Shown here in pieces: positions 54,482 through 62,731 of a stretch of 64,000 nucleotides of DNA. The DNA lies in assembly GCA_022571845.1 (NCBI GenBank), contig JACZXB010000001.1:310001-374000 (forward strand), given 5' to 3'. The number at the start of each line of letters is the position of its first letter. The stretch's first letter is position 1. Position numbers and translations under genes: made by a program. The notes below the pieces were generated by a model. That model made no database searches. It was given only the letters and a program-made list of their open reading frames with translations, and had not been told where the DNA came from. The DNA is from Candidatus Zixiibacteriota bacterium. Lineage in GTDB: Bacteria > Zixibacteria > MSB-5A5 > GN15 > FEB-12.

Positions 54482-54546
54482 TGCCAAAACCTAAGAACCA
54501 TAATAAGATTTGGCATAGTAATATGATACAAAGGAGTTATTTGTAG
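54481..54546 (+). pseudogene. truncated coupled ORF stopped by repeat R2
   Basis: ATG at 54481 overlaps the GIY-YIG stop (TAATG) and opens only 21 codons (MPKPKNHNKIWHSNMIQRSY...) before a TAG that is the first part of repeat R2. The tight coupling suggests a real partner gene that was cut by insertion of the repeat; nothing recognisable remains. Confidence 0.4.
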
Positions 54547-54589
54547 AGCAGAACCACTCCCAAGCAAGCTTGGGAGGGTACTGCCCTAC
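54543..54589. repeat. palindromic repeat R2 (short copy)
   Basis: GTAGAGCAGAACCACTCCC followed by AAGCAAGCTTGGGAGGGTAC and TGCCCTAC. It has the right half of R1/R3 with a perfect 9-bp inner stem (CTCCCAAGC/GCTTGGGAG) but lacks the left stem. Flanked by CTACTAAT, as R3 is. Confidence 0.8.
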
Positions 54590-54668
54590 ATTTCTACTAA
54601 TCAAGTCTCGAAAATTGTGCCCGATAATGATACTACATTGCGAGAGATCTGTTAAAAGGAGTTGATGT

Positions 54669-54953
54669 TTGGACAAACACTTGGAAAGTTACAAAGCCAG
54701 GCGGACTATCTATATTGTATGCTCACTCTTTGTCGCTCTGACAATTGCAATATTTTTTTTCACAGGGCCACGATCTCCCTTTGCAATCCCATGGGGATTT
54801 GTGTCCATGGGCATGATCCTCTGTTTTGCCTCCTCCATAGCATATATAATCCAATACTGGAAAATTGAGAGACTTCGGACACTCATACCAATTGGCACGT
54901 GGCTGCTAGCCTGTTTTTTGGCAGTTCTTGTTATTGCTATAGTCAGATCTTAA
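54669..54953 (+). CDS. small three-helix membrane protein, unknown
   Basis: A 94-residue protein with three predicted transmembrane helices (about 14-31, 40-62 and 72-92). A TTG start at 54669 is backed by AAAAGGAG about eight bases upstream, and no ATG gives a full first helix. No family recognised. It lies between repeats R2 and R3 in the accessory patch, downstream of the GIY-YIG gene. Confidence 0.55.
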   Translation: MDKHLESYKARRTIYIVCSLFVALTIAIFFFTGPRSPFAIPWGFVSMGMILCFASSIAYIIQYWKIERLRTLIPIGTWLLACFLAVLVIAIVRS

Positions 54954-54962
54954 TGAGCAAAC

Positions 54963-55082
54963 AGTAGGGCAGAACCCGCCTCCTTGGCGTGGTTCTGCCA
55001 ATCAAAAAAGCTCTGAAATTCAACGCCAATCAAAAAAATGGCAGAACCACCCCTAAGCAAGCTTGAGAGGGTACTGCCCTAC
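54963..55082. repeat. palindromic repeat R3 (long copy)
   Basis: GTAGGGCAG (54963) and CTGCCCTAC (to 55082) are exact inverted ends. It contains GGTTCTGCCA and TGGCAGAACC as in R1, with an extra insert between them that carries a second CCAATCAAAAAA copy. Confidence 0.85.
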
Positions 55083-55318
55083 TTCCTACTAATCACCGGA
55101 CCGTAGGCTCGAGTCTGACCAGGGCAAGGCTCCAACGGCCTCCAGTCTAGTCATAACTAAAGAAGCTATCGAATGAAACCGATAAATAGAATAGAGGAGT
55201 TTCGTGAGCTCCATAGCCCTGAGCTCTGTCTTAAAACAGGGTAATCACGGGAATCTGGCGGCCCTCGAACTCTAATTTGAATCCCTGGGAATATTGGATT
55301 ATTCGGAGGAGCAAGAAT
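55083..55318 (+). other. gene-free leader of the PilX-like gene
   Basis: About 236 bases with no gene. GC-rich short inverted stretches (for example around 55113-55140) may fold, but no known riboswitch pattern was seen. A strong GGAGGA ribosome site at 55305-55310 precedes the PilX-like ATG. Confidence 0.4.
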
Positions 55319-56488
55319 ATGTTGATAAAATTGCTTCAGGAACGCGGTTCGGCGATTCTGATAGTGATGGCCCTGTTAGCTATGTTAACTGCAGTCGGCA
55401 TAATGTCCGTGGATCGTTCCGTTCTCGATATCACTTTGTCATTTAACCAGTTAAGTGAAGAGCAGGCCTTTTACGTAGCCGAAGCGGGACTTCAGCACGG
55501 ATTAGCGGAACTCAATAGAGATTTCACCTGGAGGGCCGGAATTGTCACCTTACCGGTTGGAGACGGATTTTATATTGTTACAGTCAGCGACTCCACAACA
55601 GATTCAACACTTGCAGATACGGTAGTTTTGCGTTCCAGGGCAGTGGTCAACGATGCTGCCGCCGCTGTTGAGGGCTATATAGTTCAGTCCCCACCAATTC
55701 CGATTTTTAAATATGCTCTCTTTGCCGGTGATTCGCTTAAAATGGACCAGAATTCATGCACCGACTCCTACAGCGCGGATTCTGGTACTTATGCGGCAAC
55801 AGTAGATACGCTTGGCGGCGATATAGGCTCAAATGGCTATTTAAACTTGCAGGGGGGAGCGGTTGTCGGCGGCGATGCCTCGACAAATGGTGATACCATC
55901 ATTTTTGGCGGTGGTGCGACTGTGCTGGGAACTGCATCAAGTTCCGCGGATGAGTTTCCCATGGATTTGATTCCGCCTTCGGAATACATCTGGGCCGAAG
56001 CCAACTCAGGCGCTCCTTCTGGGTTTATCGGCTCCGGATATACGTATAACTCTATCACCCATGATCTGACACTTGGAGCAGGCGACGAGCTTACACTTTC
56101 CAGCGGAGTTTATTTTTTCAACAATGTTACGCTTGGTCAGAGTTCAAACTTGAAAATAGATTCGGGTGCTCAAGTCACTATATATATGACCGGAGATTTT
56201 GTCGCAGGACAATTTTCTAATGTGAATTTCAACGGTAATCCTTCTGATCTGCTCATCTATTCAACCGGTGATTATCTCACACTTGATCAATCCGTTGAAT
56301 TCAGGACGGGATTTTACGGTCCAAATACAACATTTACAATCTCTCAGAACACTAGTCTATATGGCTCCATTGTGGCCCAGTCAGTACTATTGAAACAGGG
56401 GTCCTGTATTCATTATGACCGCAATCTGGTAGAAATTATAAGAGACCAGCCTAACAAAGTCGCCATGGTCGCCTGGAGGCAGATTTAG
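55319..56488 (+). CDS. PilX-like prepilin with beta-solenoid C-terminal domain (DUF7305-type)
   Basis: About 389 residues from the ATG at 55319, with GGAGGA eight bases upstream (an ATG 14 codons earlier lacks this). The N-terminus has a type IV prepilin-like stretch: RGSAILIVMALLAMLTAVG, followed by the pilin helix with EEQAFYVAEAGLQHGLAEL, as in PilX/minor pilins. The C-terminal half has a repetitive beta-solenoid of the DUF7305 type (for example LSSGVYFFNNVTLGQSSNL). Minor pilins sit at the pilus tip or initiate assembly. No other pilus genes adjoin, so its partners are elsewhere. Confidence 0.75.
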   Translation: MLIKLLQERGSAILIVMALLAMLTAVGIMSVDRSVLDITLSFNQLSEEQAFYVAEAGLQHGLAELNRDFTWRAGIVTLPVGDGFYIVTVSDSTTDSTLADTVVLRSRAVVNDAAAAVEGYIVQSPPIPIFKYALFAGDSLKMDQNSCTDSYSADSGTYAATVDTLGGDIGSNGYLNLQGGAVVGGDASTNGDTIIFGGGATVLGTASSSADEFPMDLIPPSEYIWAEANSGAPSGFIGSGYTYNSITHDLTLGAGDELTLSSGVYFFNNVTLGQSSNLKIDSGAQVTIYMTGDFVAGQFSNVNFNGNPSDLLIYSTGDYLTLDQSVEFRTGFYGPNTTFTISQNTSLYGSIVAQSVLLKQGSCIHYDRNLVEIIRDQPNKVAMVAWRQI

Positions 56489-57092
56489 CGGCCACTTCTT
56501 TAGAGTTTATTATTTAGAGTTCGACAAATTCATCGGCAATAGTTCAATAAGGGAAACTTAACGCCCTCGCCCCCAAATCTCAAATCGTAAGGTTCGCAAT
56601 TCATACAATGCGGGGACCACACCAAAACGTCATCCTGACCCAGTCCCGAGCGAAGCGGAGGGAGCGGACATAGTCCCGAAGCTTAGTCGAGGAAGTCAAT
56701 GCATGACACATATCCGACGCCGGAGAAATTAATTCTGCTGACCAAGGGACTGCCCCACTTGTATTTCTAAAAATCGGTGCAAATAATAAAGAAGGAGCCC
56801 CATATTGGTATTTGATTTCAACAAGACATTCCATTCCTAAAAAATCATATATTTGCAATTGGCTGCATCATTTTTTGCTTCCCAGTATCATTAACTGCTG
56901 GCCTAAAATCGACTGTTTCCAGATTATCAGCTTGACTATTAAGCCATTCTTTATTCTATTTAGCTCTATAGGCTTATAGGGTTCTCCCTTTAGAAAAACC
57001 AGAATATTTGCAGAAATAATTCGTGAATTGGACGGGTTATTGCTGATATACGAATCGAGAGAATTAAATCTTATAAACATTGGGAAAATATT
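56489..57092. other. gene-poor stretch with decayed repeats
   Basis: About 600 bases with no supported gene. Near 56620-56700 the text resembles common intergenic repeats (AGTCCCGAGCGAAGCGGAG and TAGTCCCGAAGCTTAGTCGA). Short open frames on the minus strand here have no ribosome site and no recognisable content. The last 30 bases lead to the GTG of the OmpA-like gene. Confidence 0.45.
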
Positions 57093-58076
57093 GTGATTAA
57101 GAAAGCTTTAGTACTAATAGGATTCATCGGAATGGTTTCGGTGCCGATCAGCTCGCAGGAATTGATACTGCCCGGCTTTCCGGTCGGGATTGGTCTTGCT
57201 GTCGACCAGAGCTTCTTTAGCCAGTATGATATACAGCTAAGAGCAGTGGCCGACTCACTGGGCAAATACCCCAAATCATTGGCGATTATCACGGGTGGCG
57301 CCGATGGCCACCGCTACCCCATATACAACGACGCCTTGAATCCGTCTTTGGCTTTAGGCCGCGCTCAAGCTTTGAGAAACATCTTAGTCGGCCAATATAA
57401 GGTTGATTCAACGCAGATTCTGGTGCAGTCGGCAGATGCCAAGAAAAAAGGTGAAGAATATCGTTATGCCAGTATTCGGATCATTCACGGGACAGCCGAA
57501 ATAGAAAGCAGGCTGCATCTCCTGGAACAAAAAGAACCGCTGGACAGCAGATTTGCAGAACTGGACGATAAAATAACTGAACTTCAGCAGAAACCGGAGC
57601 CAAGATTACTCATCGATGATCTGACTTTGCACTTCAGTGGCGGACTCTCAACCTCTCCTTTCGGACCAATTCCAATTGTCGGCGCTGCCGTCTCCTGGAA
57701 AAAGTTTGCTTTTATTGAGGGCGTACTTGGCCATACTTTCTGGAGCAGCGATTTTGATTTCGCCGGAGTCAATCTTGATACCCGCAAAAGAATGGCCGGA
57801 GGCCAGGTTGTTATTTATCCCTTTAAGAACAAACGCATCGGACTCTTAGCTGGCTGGTACCGGTTTGAAGAAATCTCTCAGACTTTTTATAAATATGTAA
57901 AGCTTTCCGAGGGGCCTGTATTTGGTCTGCGCGGACTGGCTACCGACAATATTTCAATAACAGCAGCCTATAATCCATCTAAACAATTAGAAGCAGGTTT
58001 CCCATTATCTAATGCAGACAATGACCTCTTTCTGCTTTCACTAACTTACTTCCTGACCATTGGAGGGGAAAAATGA
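57093..58076 (+). CDS. outer-membrane barrel protein with N-terminal OmpA-like domain
   Basis: A 327-residue exported protein. A signal peptide spans about 1-22. An OmpA-like peptidoglycan-binding region follows (about 55-135, with NPSLALGRAQALRNILVGQY matching the N-x2-L-S-x2-R-A pattern). A short coiled coil (about 140-168) leads into an outer-membrane barrel (about 170-327). This is the reverse of the usual OmpA order, where the barrel comes first. It starts at GTG. Its end overlaps the next lipoprotein gene by four bases (ATGA), so the pair is probably co-translated and co-located. Confidence 0.65.
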   Translation: MIKKALVLIGFIGMVSVPISSQELILPGFPVGIGLAVDQSFFSQYDIQLRAVADSLGKYPKSLAIITGGADGHRYPIYNDALNPSLALGRAQALRNILVGQYKVDSTQILVQSADAKKKGEEYRYASIRIIHGTAEIESRLHLLEQKEPLDSRFAELDDKITELQQKPEPRLLIDDLTLHFSGGLSTSPFGPIPIVGAAVSWKKFAFIEGVLGHTFWSSDFDFAGVNLDTRKRMAGGQVVIYPFKNKRIGLLAGWYRFEEISQTFYKYVKLSEGPVFGLRGLATDNISITAAYNPSKQLEAGFPLSNADNDLFLLSLTYFLTIGGEK

Positions 58077-58681
58077 AAAGACTAATTTTTCTTACAGCCT
58101 GCCTTGCACTATTTGCAGCCTTTCAAATTGTAATAAACTGCTCCAGCCCGCTGGACAGCGACGATTTCACTATCCCCCCTATCCCCAATCCGGGCGTAGA
58201 TACAATTTTCGTCATTGACACAATTTTTACAAGTGATACTACATTTATAGTAGACACGGTCTTTATTGACGGAGATACTATTGTAATAGTTGACACTTTC
58301 ATAATATCAGACACGACTATAATTACTGATACAGTGTTTATTTCTGATACTGTGACCGTCTTTGATACAGTTGTGGTTGGCTCCGCAGACGTGGTTATCT
58401 GTGCAGAGATTAGCTCAGCACAGCATAAAATTGAATGGACATTTTTAAGCGTTCCGGCAGAATACCACCTGGCTTTTGAAGCTACCACCGACAGGGATAA
58501 GCCGACCAAAGCCTTGACAATCGAAGTCAATGGAGAAATGTTTTATTGGGACTTGACTCAAAGCGACAATTTTGATTTTGATTTTCAATTCACTCAATCG
58601 AATACTATAATAATCATGCCCGACCCGCCAAATGGTTATGGAAACGGCGTAAGTCTCTGCCTGACCTTGCAGCCTAAGTAG
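58073..58681 (+). CDS. lipoprotein with ten hexapeptide D-T repeats
   Basis: A 202-residue lipoprotein. A leader ends at VINCSS. Residues about 41-102 are ten tandem hexapeptides of the form x-[IVS]-D-T-[IVT]-[FIV] (for example VIDTIF, TSDTTF, IVDTVF), a regular beta stalk. A globular domain of about 95 residues follows with three cysteines. Such stalks hold a domain away from the membrane. It overlaps the OmpA-like barrel gene by four bases and is followed by a strong terminator, so the two make an operon. Confidence 0.72.
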   Translation: MKRLIFLTACLALFAAFQIVINCSSPLDSDDFTIPPIPNPGVDTIFVIDTIFTSDTTFIVDTVFIDGDTIVIVDTFIISDTTIITDTVFISDTVTVFDTVVVGSADVVICAEISSAQHKIEWTFLSVPAEYHLAFEATTDRDKPTKALTIEVNGEMFYWDLTQSDNFDFDFQFTQSNTIIIMPDPPNGYGNGVSLCLTLQPK

Positions 58682-58712
58682 CAGCAGAGACTTTGTTCAG
58701 CTAATCTTTGAG

Positions 58713-58744
58713 GTGTCACGCAAATTGCGTGGCACTTTTTTTTT
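58713..58744 (+). terminator. intrinsic terminator after the lipoprotein gene
   Basis: GTGTCACGC (58713-58721) and GCGTGGCAC (58727-58735) form a 9-bp stem with one G-U pair, followed by nine T's. A textbook intrinsic terminator. Confidence 0.9.
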
Positions 58745-58868
58745 CAGGCAGTATTATTTATTCTTGCAATTCTGGAATTCCGGAAAAACTAATTAAGCGC
58801 AGAGGCTGCTGCTATTTTTAGTCTAATTCACCTTGCCAAAACTCAACCAATAACAGTCCCTTTAATTA

Positions 58869-58896
58869 TTGACAATCAACAGATTAAGTTTACATT
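58869..58896 (+). promoter_or_regulatory. candidate promoter of the LVIVD/dockerin gene
   Basis: TTGACA (58869-58874) and TACATT (58891-58896) are 16 bases apart. The expected start is about 80 bases before the ATG. Confidence 0.55.
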
Positions 58897-58981
58897 GATA
58901 ACAATTGTATGAATGATTTACCTCACTTGAATCGTTTACTCTCCCGCCGAAGTAAAGCGACACTCTCAAAAGAGGCTTAGT

Positions 58982-60742
58982 ATGAAGACAATTTTAAAGC
59001 GCTATCTTGCATTGGATATCTTAACGCTCTCTGCCCTTTTCTGCTTGGCAGCATCTGTATTGCAGGCTCAGGATACATCTCTTTATGCTCTCTGCCTTGA
59101 AGAGCAGCTAACCCTGGATCCATCTGAGGGCTCTGATTGCTGGGGCTGGAGACACCCTTCAGGCACCGAGTACGCCATTATGGGTGTCGGCGATGGTATA
59201 GCCTTTGTAAACACGGAAAATATGCTGACAGAAGGGTTTGCCGATGGACCGACGGGCAGTCCCTGCGGTGGCGCTTACTGGCGGGATATGATGACCTGGG
59301 GGAATTACTGCTATGCCGTTTCCGAATGTTCCGGGACAAATGACGGTATCATCGTAATTGATATGTCATTTTTGCCTGACAGCGTTCATCTGGTGGGCAC
59401 GTTTAGCGTAAATGGCGCCAGCGCCAGAACTTCACATAACCTCTGTGTCGATTCGTTAAAAGGTTATTTATATGTCGAAGGCAGCGGCTCCGCTAATAAT
59501 ACTGTATATATTCATGATTTATCAGACCCCGCCAGCCCTTCATATGTCACCAGCTTTGGCATTAGTGGCGGCATACATGATATTTATGCCATGAATGATA
59601 CTGTTTATGTGGCCGAAGGCTGGAACGGCAGCTTTTCCATCTGGGATTTGACTAACAAGTCTGCCCCAGCAATGCTCGTCAGAGTTACAATTCCCAACTC
59701 CGGCTACGTGCACAATTGCTGGCCGACTGACAACCGGGAATATATTTTTACTACAGAAGAAACTACCGGCAAGACTGTCAAATGCTGGGACATAAGCGAT
59801 TTTAATAATGTGACCCTCGTTTCAGAATATCTGGGACCAAACGGTATGGCACACAACGCCCAGGTCAAAGGTGACAAATTATATTTGTCGCACTATGAGT
59901 CCGGCGTGGCAGTGCTTGATATTTCTGACCCAACCAACCTGGTTGAAATAGGCAGATTTGATTCTTATCCCGAAGGAGAAGGTCCCCCGGCCTTTCACGG
60001 CACCTGGGGATGTTACCCGTTTGCATCGAACGGTCTGATATATGGCTCCAATATAGATGGCCGATTGTGGATACTTAAAGAAGAGGCAGTATCGCTGGCC
60101 GATACCATCTACCCCGGACCACCGACATATTTCGGCAGCGGTTTTGCAAAAATAGACATTTATGCTGTCAACACTCAGCCACTCAAAAAATTGGTGATTC
60201 CTTTCAGTTATGCCGGCGAGGCTCCTATGACGTTTTTGGCCTGTTCGACCAATGGAACCCGCACCAGTCATTTTTCGCTTTCTCAAGCTGTAGATTTAGA
60301 CAGCGACAATAAGCGGGTAGTCTGGGAGATTGCAGGCACAGAACTTTCACCAGGCTCCGGAAAAGTTTTGACGGCTTGGTTTCGAATTAATTTTGGCTAT
60401 TATCCCGCAACTCTTGACCATTTAGTTTTCATCGATGACTGGGGTAGTCATGAGCCAACTTTTTATACTGACTGTTTTCAGTACCGGCCGTTTGACCTGG
60501 CCTACGTCGACTACTGTTGTGAAGGGCTGCGGGGAAATATTAACAACGACCCCGAAGGCATCAATGCCAACATAATCGACCTGGTCTACTTAGTCGATTT
60601 CATATTCCGGGATGGTCCGGCGCCTTTGTGTCCGGCAGAAGCTGACATAGACGGCCTCGGCGGCAGCGGCGACATAATCGATTTGACCTATCTGGTTGAT
60701 TTCATCTTCAGAGGCGGCCCCGGACCTGTCAGCTGTGACTAA
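58982..60742 (+). CDS. secreted LVIVD-repeat (choice-of-anchor B type) protein with dockerin-like repeats
   Basis: A 586-residue exported protein with a signal peptide (about 1-30). The central part is a beta-propeller of LVIVD-type repeats, for example IIVIDMSFLPDSVHLVGTF, VYIHDLSDPASPSYVTSF and VAVLDISDPTNLVEIGRF, in the choice-of-anchor B pattern. A jelly-roll or cohesin-like region follows (about 370-500). The C-terminus has two dockerin-like loops, the second being IIDLTYLVDFIFRGGPGP. Probably extracellular or cell-surface; ligand unknown. A promoter candidate lies about 90 bases upstream. Confidence 0.8.
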   Translation: MKTILKRYLALDILTLSALFCLAASVLQAQDTSLYALCLEEQLTLDPSEGSDCWGWRHPSGTEYAIMGVGDGIAFVNTENMLTEGFADGPTGSPCGGAYWRDMMTWGNYCYAVSECSGTNDGIIVIDMSFLPDSVHLVGTFSVNGASARTSHNLCVDSLKGYLYVEGSGSANNTVYIHDLSDPASPSYVTSFGISGGIHDIYAMNDTVYVAEGWNGSFSIWDLTNKSAPAMLVRVTIPNSGYVHNCWPTDNREYIFTTEETTGKTVKCWDISDFNNVTLVSEYLGPNGMAHNAQVKGDKLYLSHYESGVAVLDISDPTNLVEIGRFDSYPEGEGPPAFHGTWGCYPFASNGLIYGSNIDGRLWILKEEAVSLADTIYPGPPTYFGSGFAKIDIYAVNTQPLKKLVIPFSYAGEAPMTFLACSTNGTRTSHFSLSQAVDLDSDNKRVVWEIAGTELSPGSGKVLTAWFRINFGYYPATLDHLVFIDDWGSHEPTFYTDCFQYRPFDLAYVDYCCEGLRGNINNDPEGINANIIDLVYLVDFIFRDGPAPLCPAEADIDGLGGSGDIIDLTYLVDFIFRGGPGPVSCD

Positions 60743-60769
60743 ACTGTCCCTGCTTATTATCAAATAAAG

Positions 60770-60790
60770 TAGTCCGAGGAATTCGGACTA
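60770..60790. terminator. hairpin between convergent genes
   Basis: TAGTCCGA (60770-60777) and TCGGACTA (60783-60790) make a perfect 8-bp stem with a 5-base loop. No strong T-run, but it lies between the LVIVD gene and tonB, which converge. Confidence 0.5.
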
Positions 60791-60819
60791 TTGATTATCC
60801 TTGAATCTCTACTAAAAAA

Positions 60820-61545
60820 TTACTTCCGCTTATCGTACAGTTCAAAAACAAAAGGGAAACTTACCCAAACTTTTACAGGTCTGCCGTTCTGAATCCCAGG
60901 CTTAAACGTACACTTATAAGCCGCCTTTTCTGCCGCATCGTCCAAAATTGCTACGCCTGAAGATTTCTCTATCATTACATTTTTAACACTTCCGTTTTCC
61001 AATACTAAGACTCTGACGTAAACAGTTCCATCAAGTTGGGCTTGTCTCGCTAAGCGAGGATAAGCTGGAATTTCCTTATGAATTAACTCAGGGAGATTCT
61101 CAACCGGTATAAAATCACCGGGAAGCGGATCATCATCAATGTCTATTACTATGCCTTCCCCCTCAGCAGTAATATCGGGAGCTACAATTTCGGCCAGTTC
61201 ATCTTTGGTGGCCAGCACCACGTCTTCGTCAAGCATCTCTTCGTCGGCAACCGGTTTGGGAATACCAATTTTGGGCAGCGCGATATCCGGCTTCTGAATC
61301 TGTACCTGCGGTGGTGTATGAGCCACACTTGGCGGAGGTCCCAGGTCTGCCACCGTTTTAATAACTCTGCCGGTCATGTCAATGGCGCCATCATCAAGAC
61401 TTGATATTATCAGGTATATGCCGGTGATAAGAATAAAGAAGCCGGTTACTATACCAGTGCTCATCATAAAATATTTTTGATAAGATGATTTTAACTCATA
61501 GGCTCCGTAAGGAGAATAGATGGCGCTGTTAAATCTGTCAGCCAT
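60820..61545 (-). CDS. tonB: TonB-family energy transducer
   Basis: A 241-residue protein. One transmembrane helix (about 28-49) follows a cytoplasmic N-terminus of about 27 residues. A proline- and acid-rich periplasmic stretch (about 70-150) leads to the C-terminal TonB domain (about 155-238), with AYPRLARQAQLDGTVYVRV and YKCTFKPGIQNGRPVKVWV. TonB couples the inner-membrane proton force to outer-membrane transporters. Its ATG overlaps the stop of the second exbD by one base (TAATG), so it is the last gene of this operon. Confidence 0.9.
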   Translation of the reverse strand: MADRFNSAIYSPYGAYELKSSYQKYFMMSTGIVTGFFILITGIYLIISSLDDGAIDMTGRVIKTVADLGPPPSVAHTPPQVQIQKPDIALPKIGIPKPVADEEMLDEDVVLATKDELAEIVAPDITAEGEGIVIDIDDDPLPGDFIPVENLPELIHKEIPAYPRLARQAQLDGTVYVRVLVLENGSVKNVMIEKSSGVAILDDAAEKAAYKCTFKPGIQNGRPVKVWVSFPFVFELYDKRK

Positions 61546-62195
61546 TATAATTCACCTCTTTCCATAGCCTGCTCTGCAGCGCTTTTTATAATTTTGTCAT
61601 CGCGCGATTCCCATTCACCTATGGCAAAGCGGTAAGAAAATTTTCTGTCCTTGGGGATATCCCCAACTTCTACATCTAATTGTTTCGCCGTAAAAGCGTT
61701 CCAGGAGCGCTCCAGCAGGTCTATGTCATCAAGGATATTCACCAGATCTTTATATGTAGCATCTCTGTGAATCAAAACCAATGTGCTAAGCTTAGAATTT
61801 TTAGTGTTTTGCTCCCGCAAAAGTCCTATCAAAGTATCAGAATTAAGTTCGTATACTACAGTATCCGGCTTGGGGGCGGACGGCAGATAAATCGGGAGAT
61901 TATCAGGTGTCGGGATTTTAAGGTTCCACCAGAAGCGACCAAGCTCATCAACTCTGATTGTCAACAAGTTGGATTCTTTGATATCGATATCTTCGGTCTG
62001 CTCTTTGGGCGGCAGGTTAATCTCCATCGCCTGAGGCATGGAAAAAACAGTAGTAACCATGTAGAAAATCAAAAGCAAAAAGGCAATATCTACCATCGGC
62101 GTCATATCTATGCGAATAGTTATCCGATGCTTTGGTCTTCTAAGACCTCCTCCTTTTCCGGGCTTTGGCGCCCGTGCTGCTACTTCACCAGACAT
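61545..62195 (-). CDS. exbD: ExbD/TolR biopolymer transport protein (long form)
   Basis: A 216-residue ExbD/TolR. A basic N-terminus leads to one transmembrane helix containing the proton-linked aspartate in DMTPMVDIAFLLLIFY. The periplasmic part (about 65-216) is longer than usual, with a normal ExbD fold and an extra C-terminal region of about 50 residues (starting near residue 165). It works with ExbB in the TonB or Tol motor. It is preceded by a second, shorter exbD and followed directly by tonB. Confidence 0.88.
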   Translation of the reverse strand: MSGEVAARAPKPGKGGGLRRPKHRITIRIDMTPMVDIAFLLLIFYMVTTVFSMPQAMEINLPPKEQTEDIDIKESNLLTIRVDELGRFWWNLKIPTPDNLPIYLPSAPKPDTVVYELNSDTLIGLLREQNTKNSKLSTLVLIHRDATYKDLVNILDDIDLLERSWNAFTAKQLDVEVGDIPKDRKFSYRFAIGEWESRDDKIIKSAAEQAMERGEL

Positions 62196-62254
62196 CTAAT
62201 TTCTCTCTCTATATATATAACGAACCATTCTCTATTTTTGTTTACAACCTTAAG

Positions 62255-62728
62255 CTAATTTTCTTCCACCTCAAGGTCAGTAATTATCAGAAATCTTTCC
62301 AGATAGTTTTCCTGCATCGATTTCATCACATCCTGCATGACGCCAAAACTAGCCTCCTGGTCAGCCTTAATAACCACCAGCGCTCGGGGGACTCTGGCAC
62401 GGGCACGGTTTATTATGTGGGCCACAGTGAATTTGTCGGCCGTTCTGACCAGCCTGGCAGTAGTCAGGACATCTCGACCTTCTATGTTGACAGTGGTTTT
62501 CAGCACAAAATCAACATAGATAGAGTCATACTTGGTCACCGTAATATTGATAATATCTTTATCAGGCAATTCGATCATTGAATGCGAATCGGGCAGTTCA
62601 ACCGCTCTGGCCTCCGGTGGTTTAAACTGAGTTGTGGCCATGTAGAATATCAGCAGCAAGAAAGCTATATCGACCATCGGAGTCATGTCGATTGATATAT
62701 TTACACGCCGTTTCTTTTTTATCGCCAT
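62255..62728 (-). CDS. exbD: ExbD/TolR biopolymer transport protein (short form)
   Basis: A 157-residue ExbD/TolR with the transmembrane motif DMTPMVDIAFLLLIFYMATT and a standard periplasmic domain. It is about 40% shorter than the second ExbD at 61545-62195, with the same helix motif, so the two are paralogs with different periplasmic parts. Its stop lies about 60 bases before that gene. It follows exbB after a four-base gap. Confidence 0.9.
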   Translation of the reverse strand: MAIKKKRRVNISIDMTPMVDIAFLLLIFYMATTQFKPPEARAVELPDSHSMIELPDKDIINITVTKYDSIYVDFVLKTTVNIEGRDVLTTARLVRTADKFTVAHIINRARARVPRALVVIKADQEASFGVMQDVMKSMQENYLERFLIITDLEVEEN

Positions 62729-62731
62729 TTA

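Larger units (their letters stand above)
58682..58981 (+). other. intergenic stretch with terminator and promoter
   Basis: No gene seen. Contains the terminator at 58713-58744, the promoter candidate at 58869-58896 and a ribosome site (AGAGG) just before the ATG at 58982. Confidence 0.6.

Noticed and set aside
56868-57080. Short minus-strand open frame
   Set aside because: No ribosome site and no family resemblance; it runs antisense to the leader of the OmpA-like gene.
58193-58380. CRISPR array or DNA tandem repeat
   Set aside because: The periodicity is at protein level (18-base units with varied codons) within an open frame; there are no spacers.
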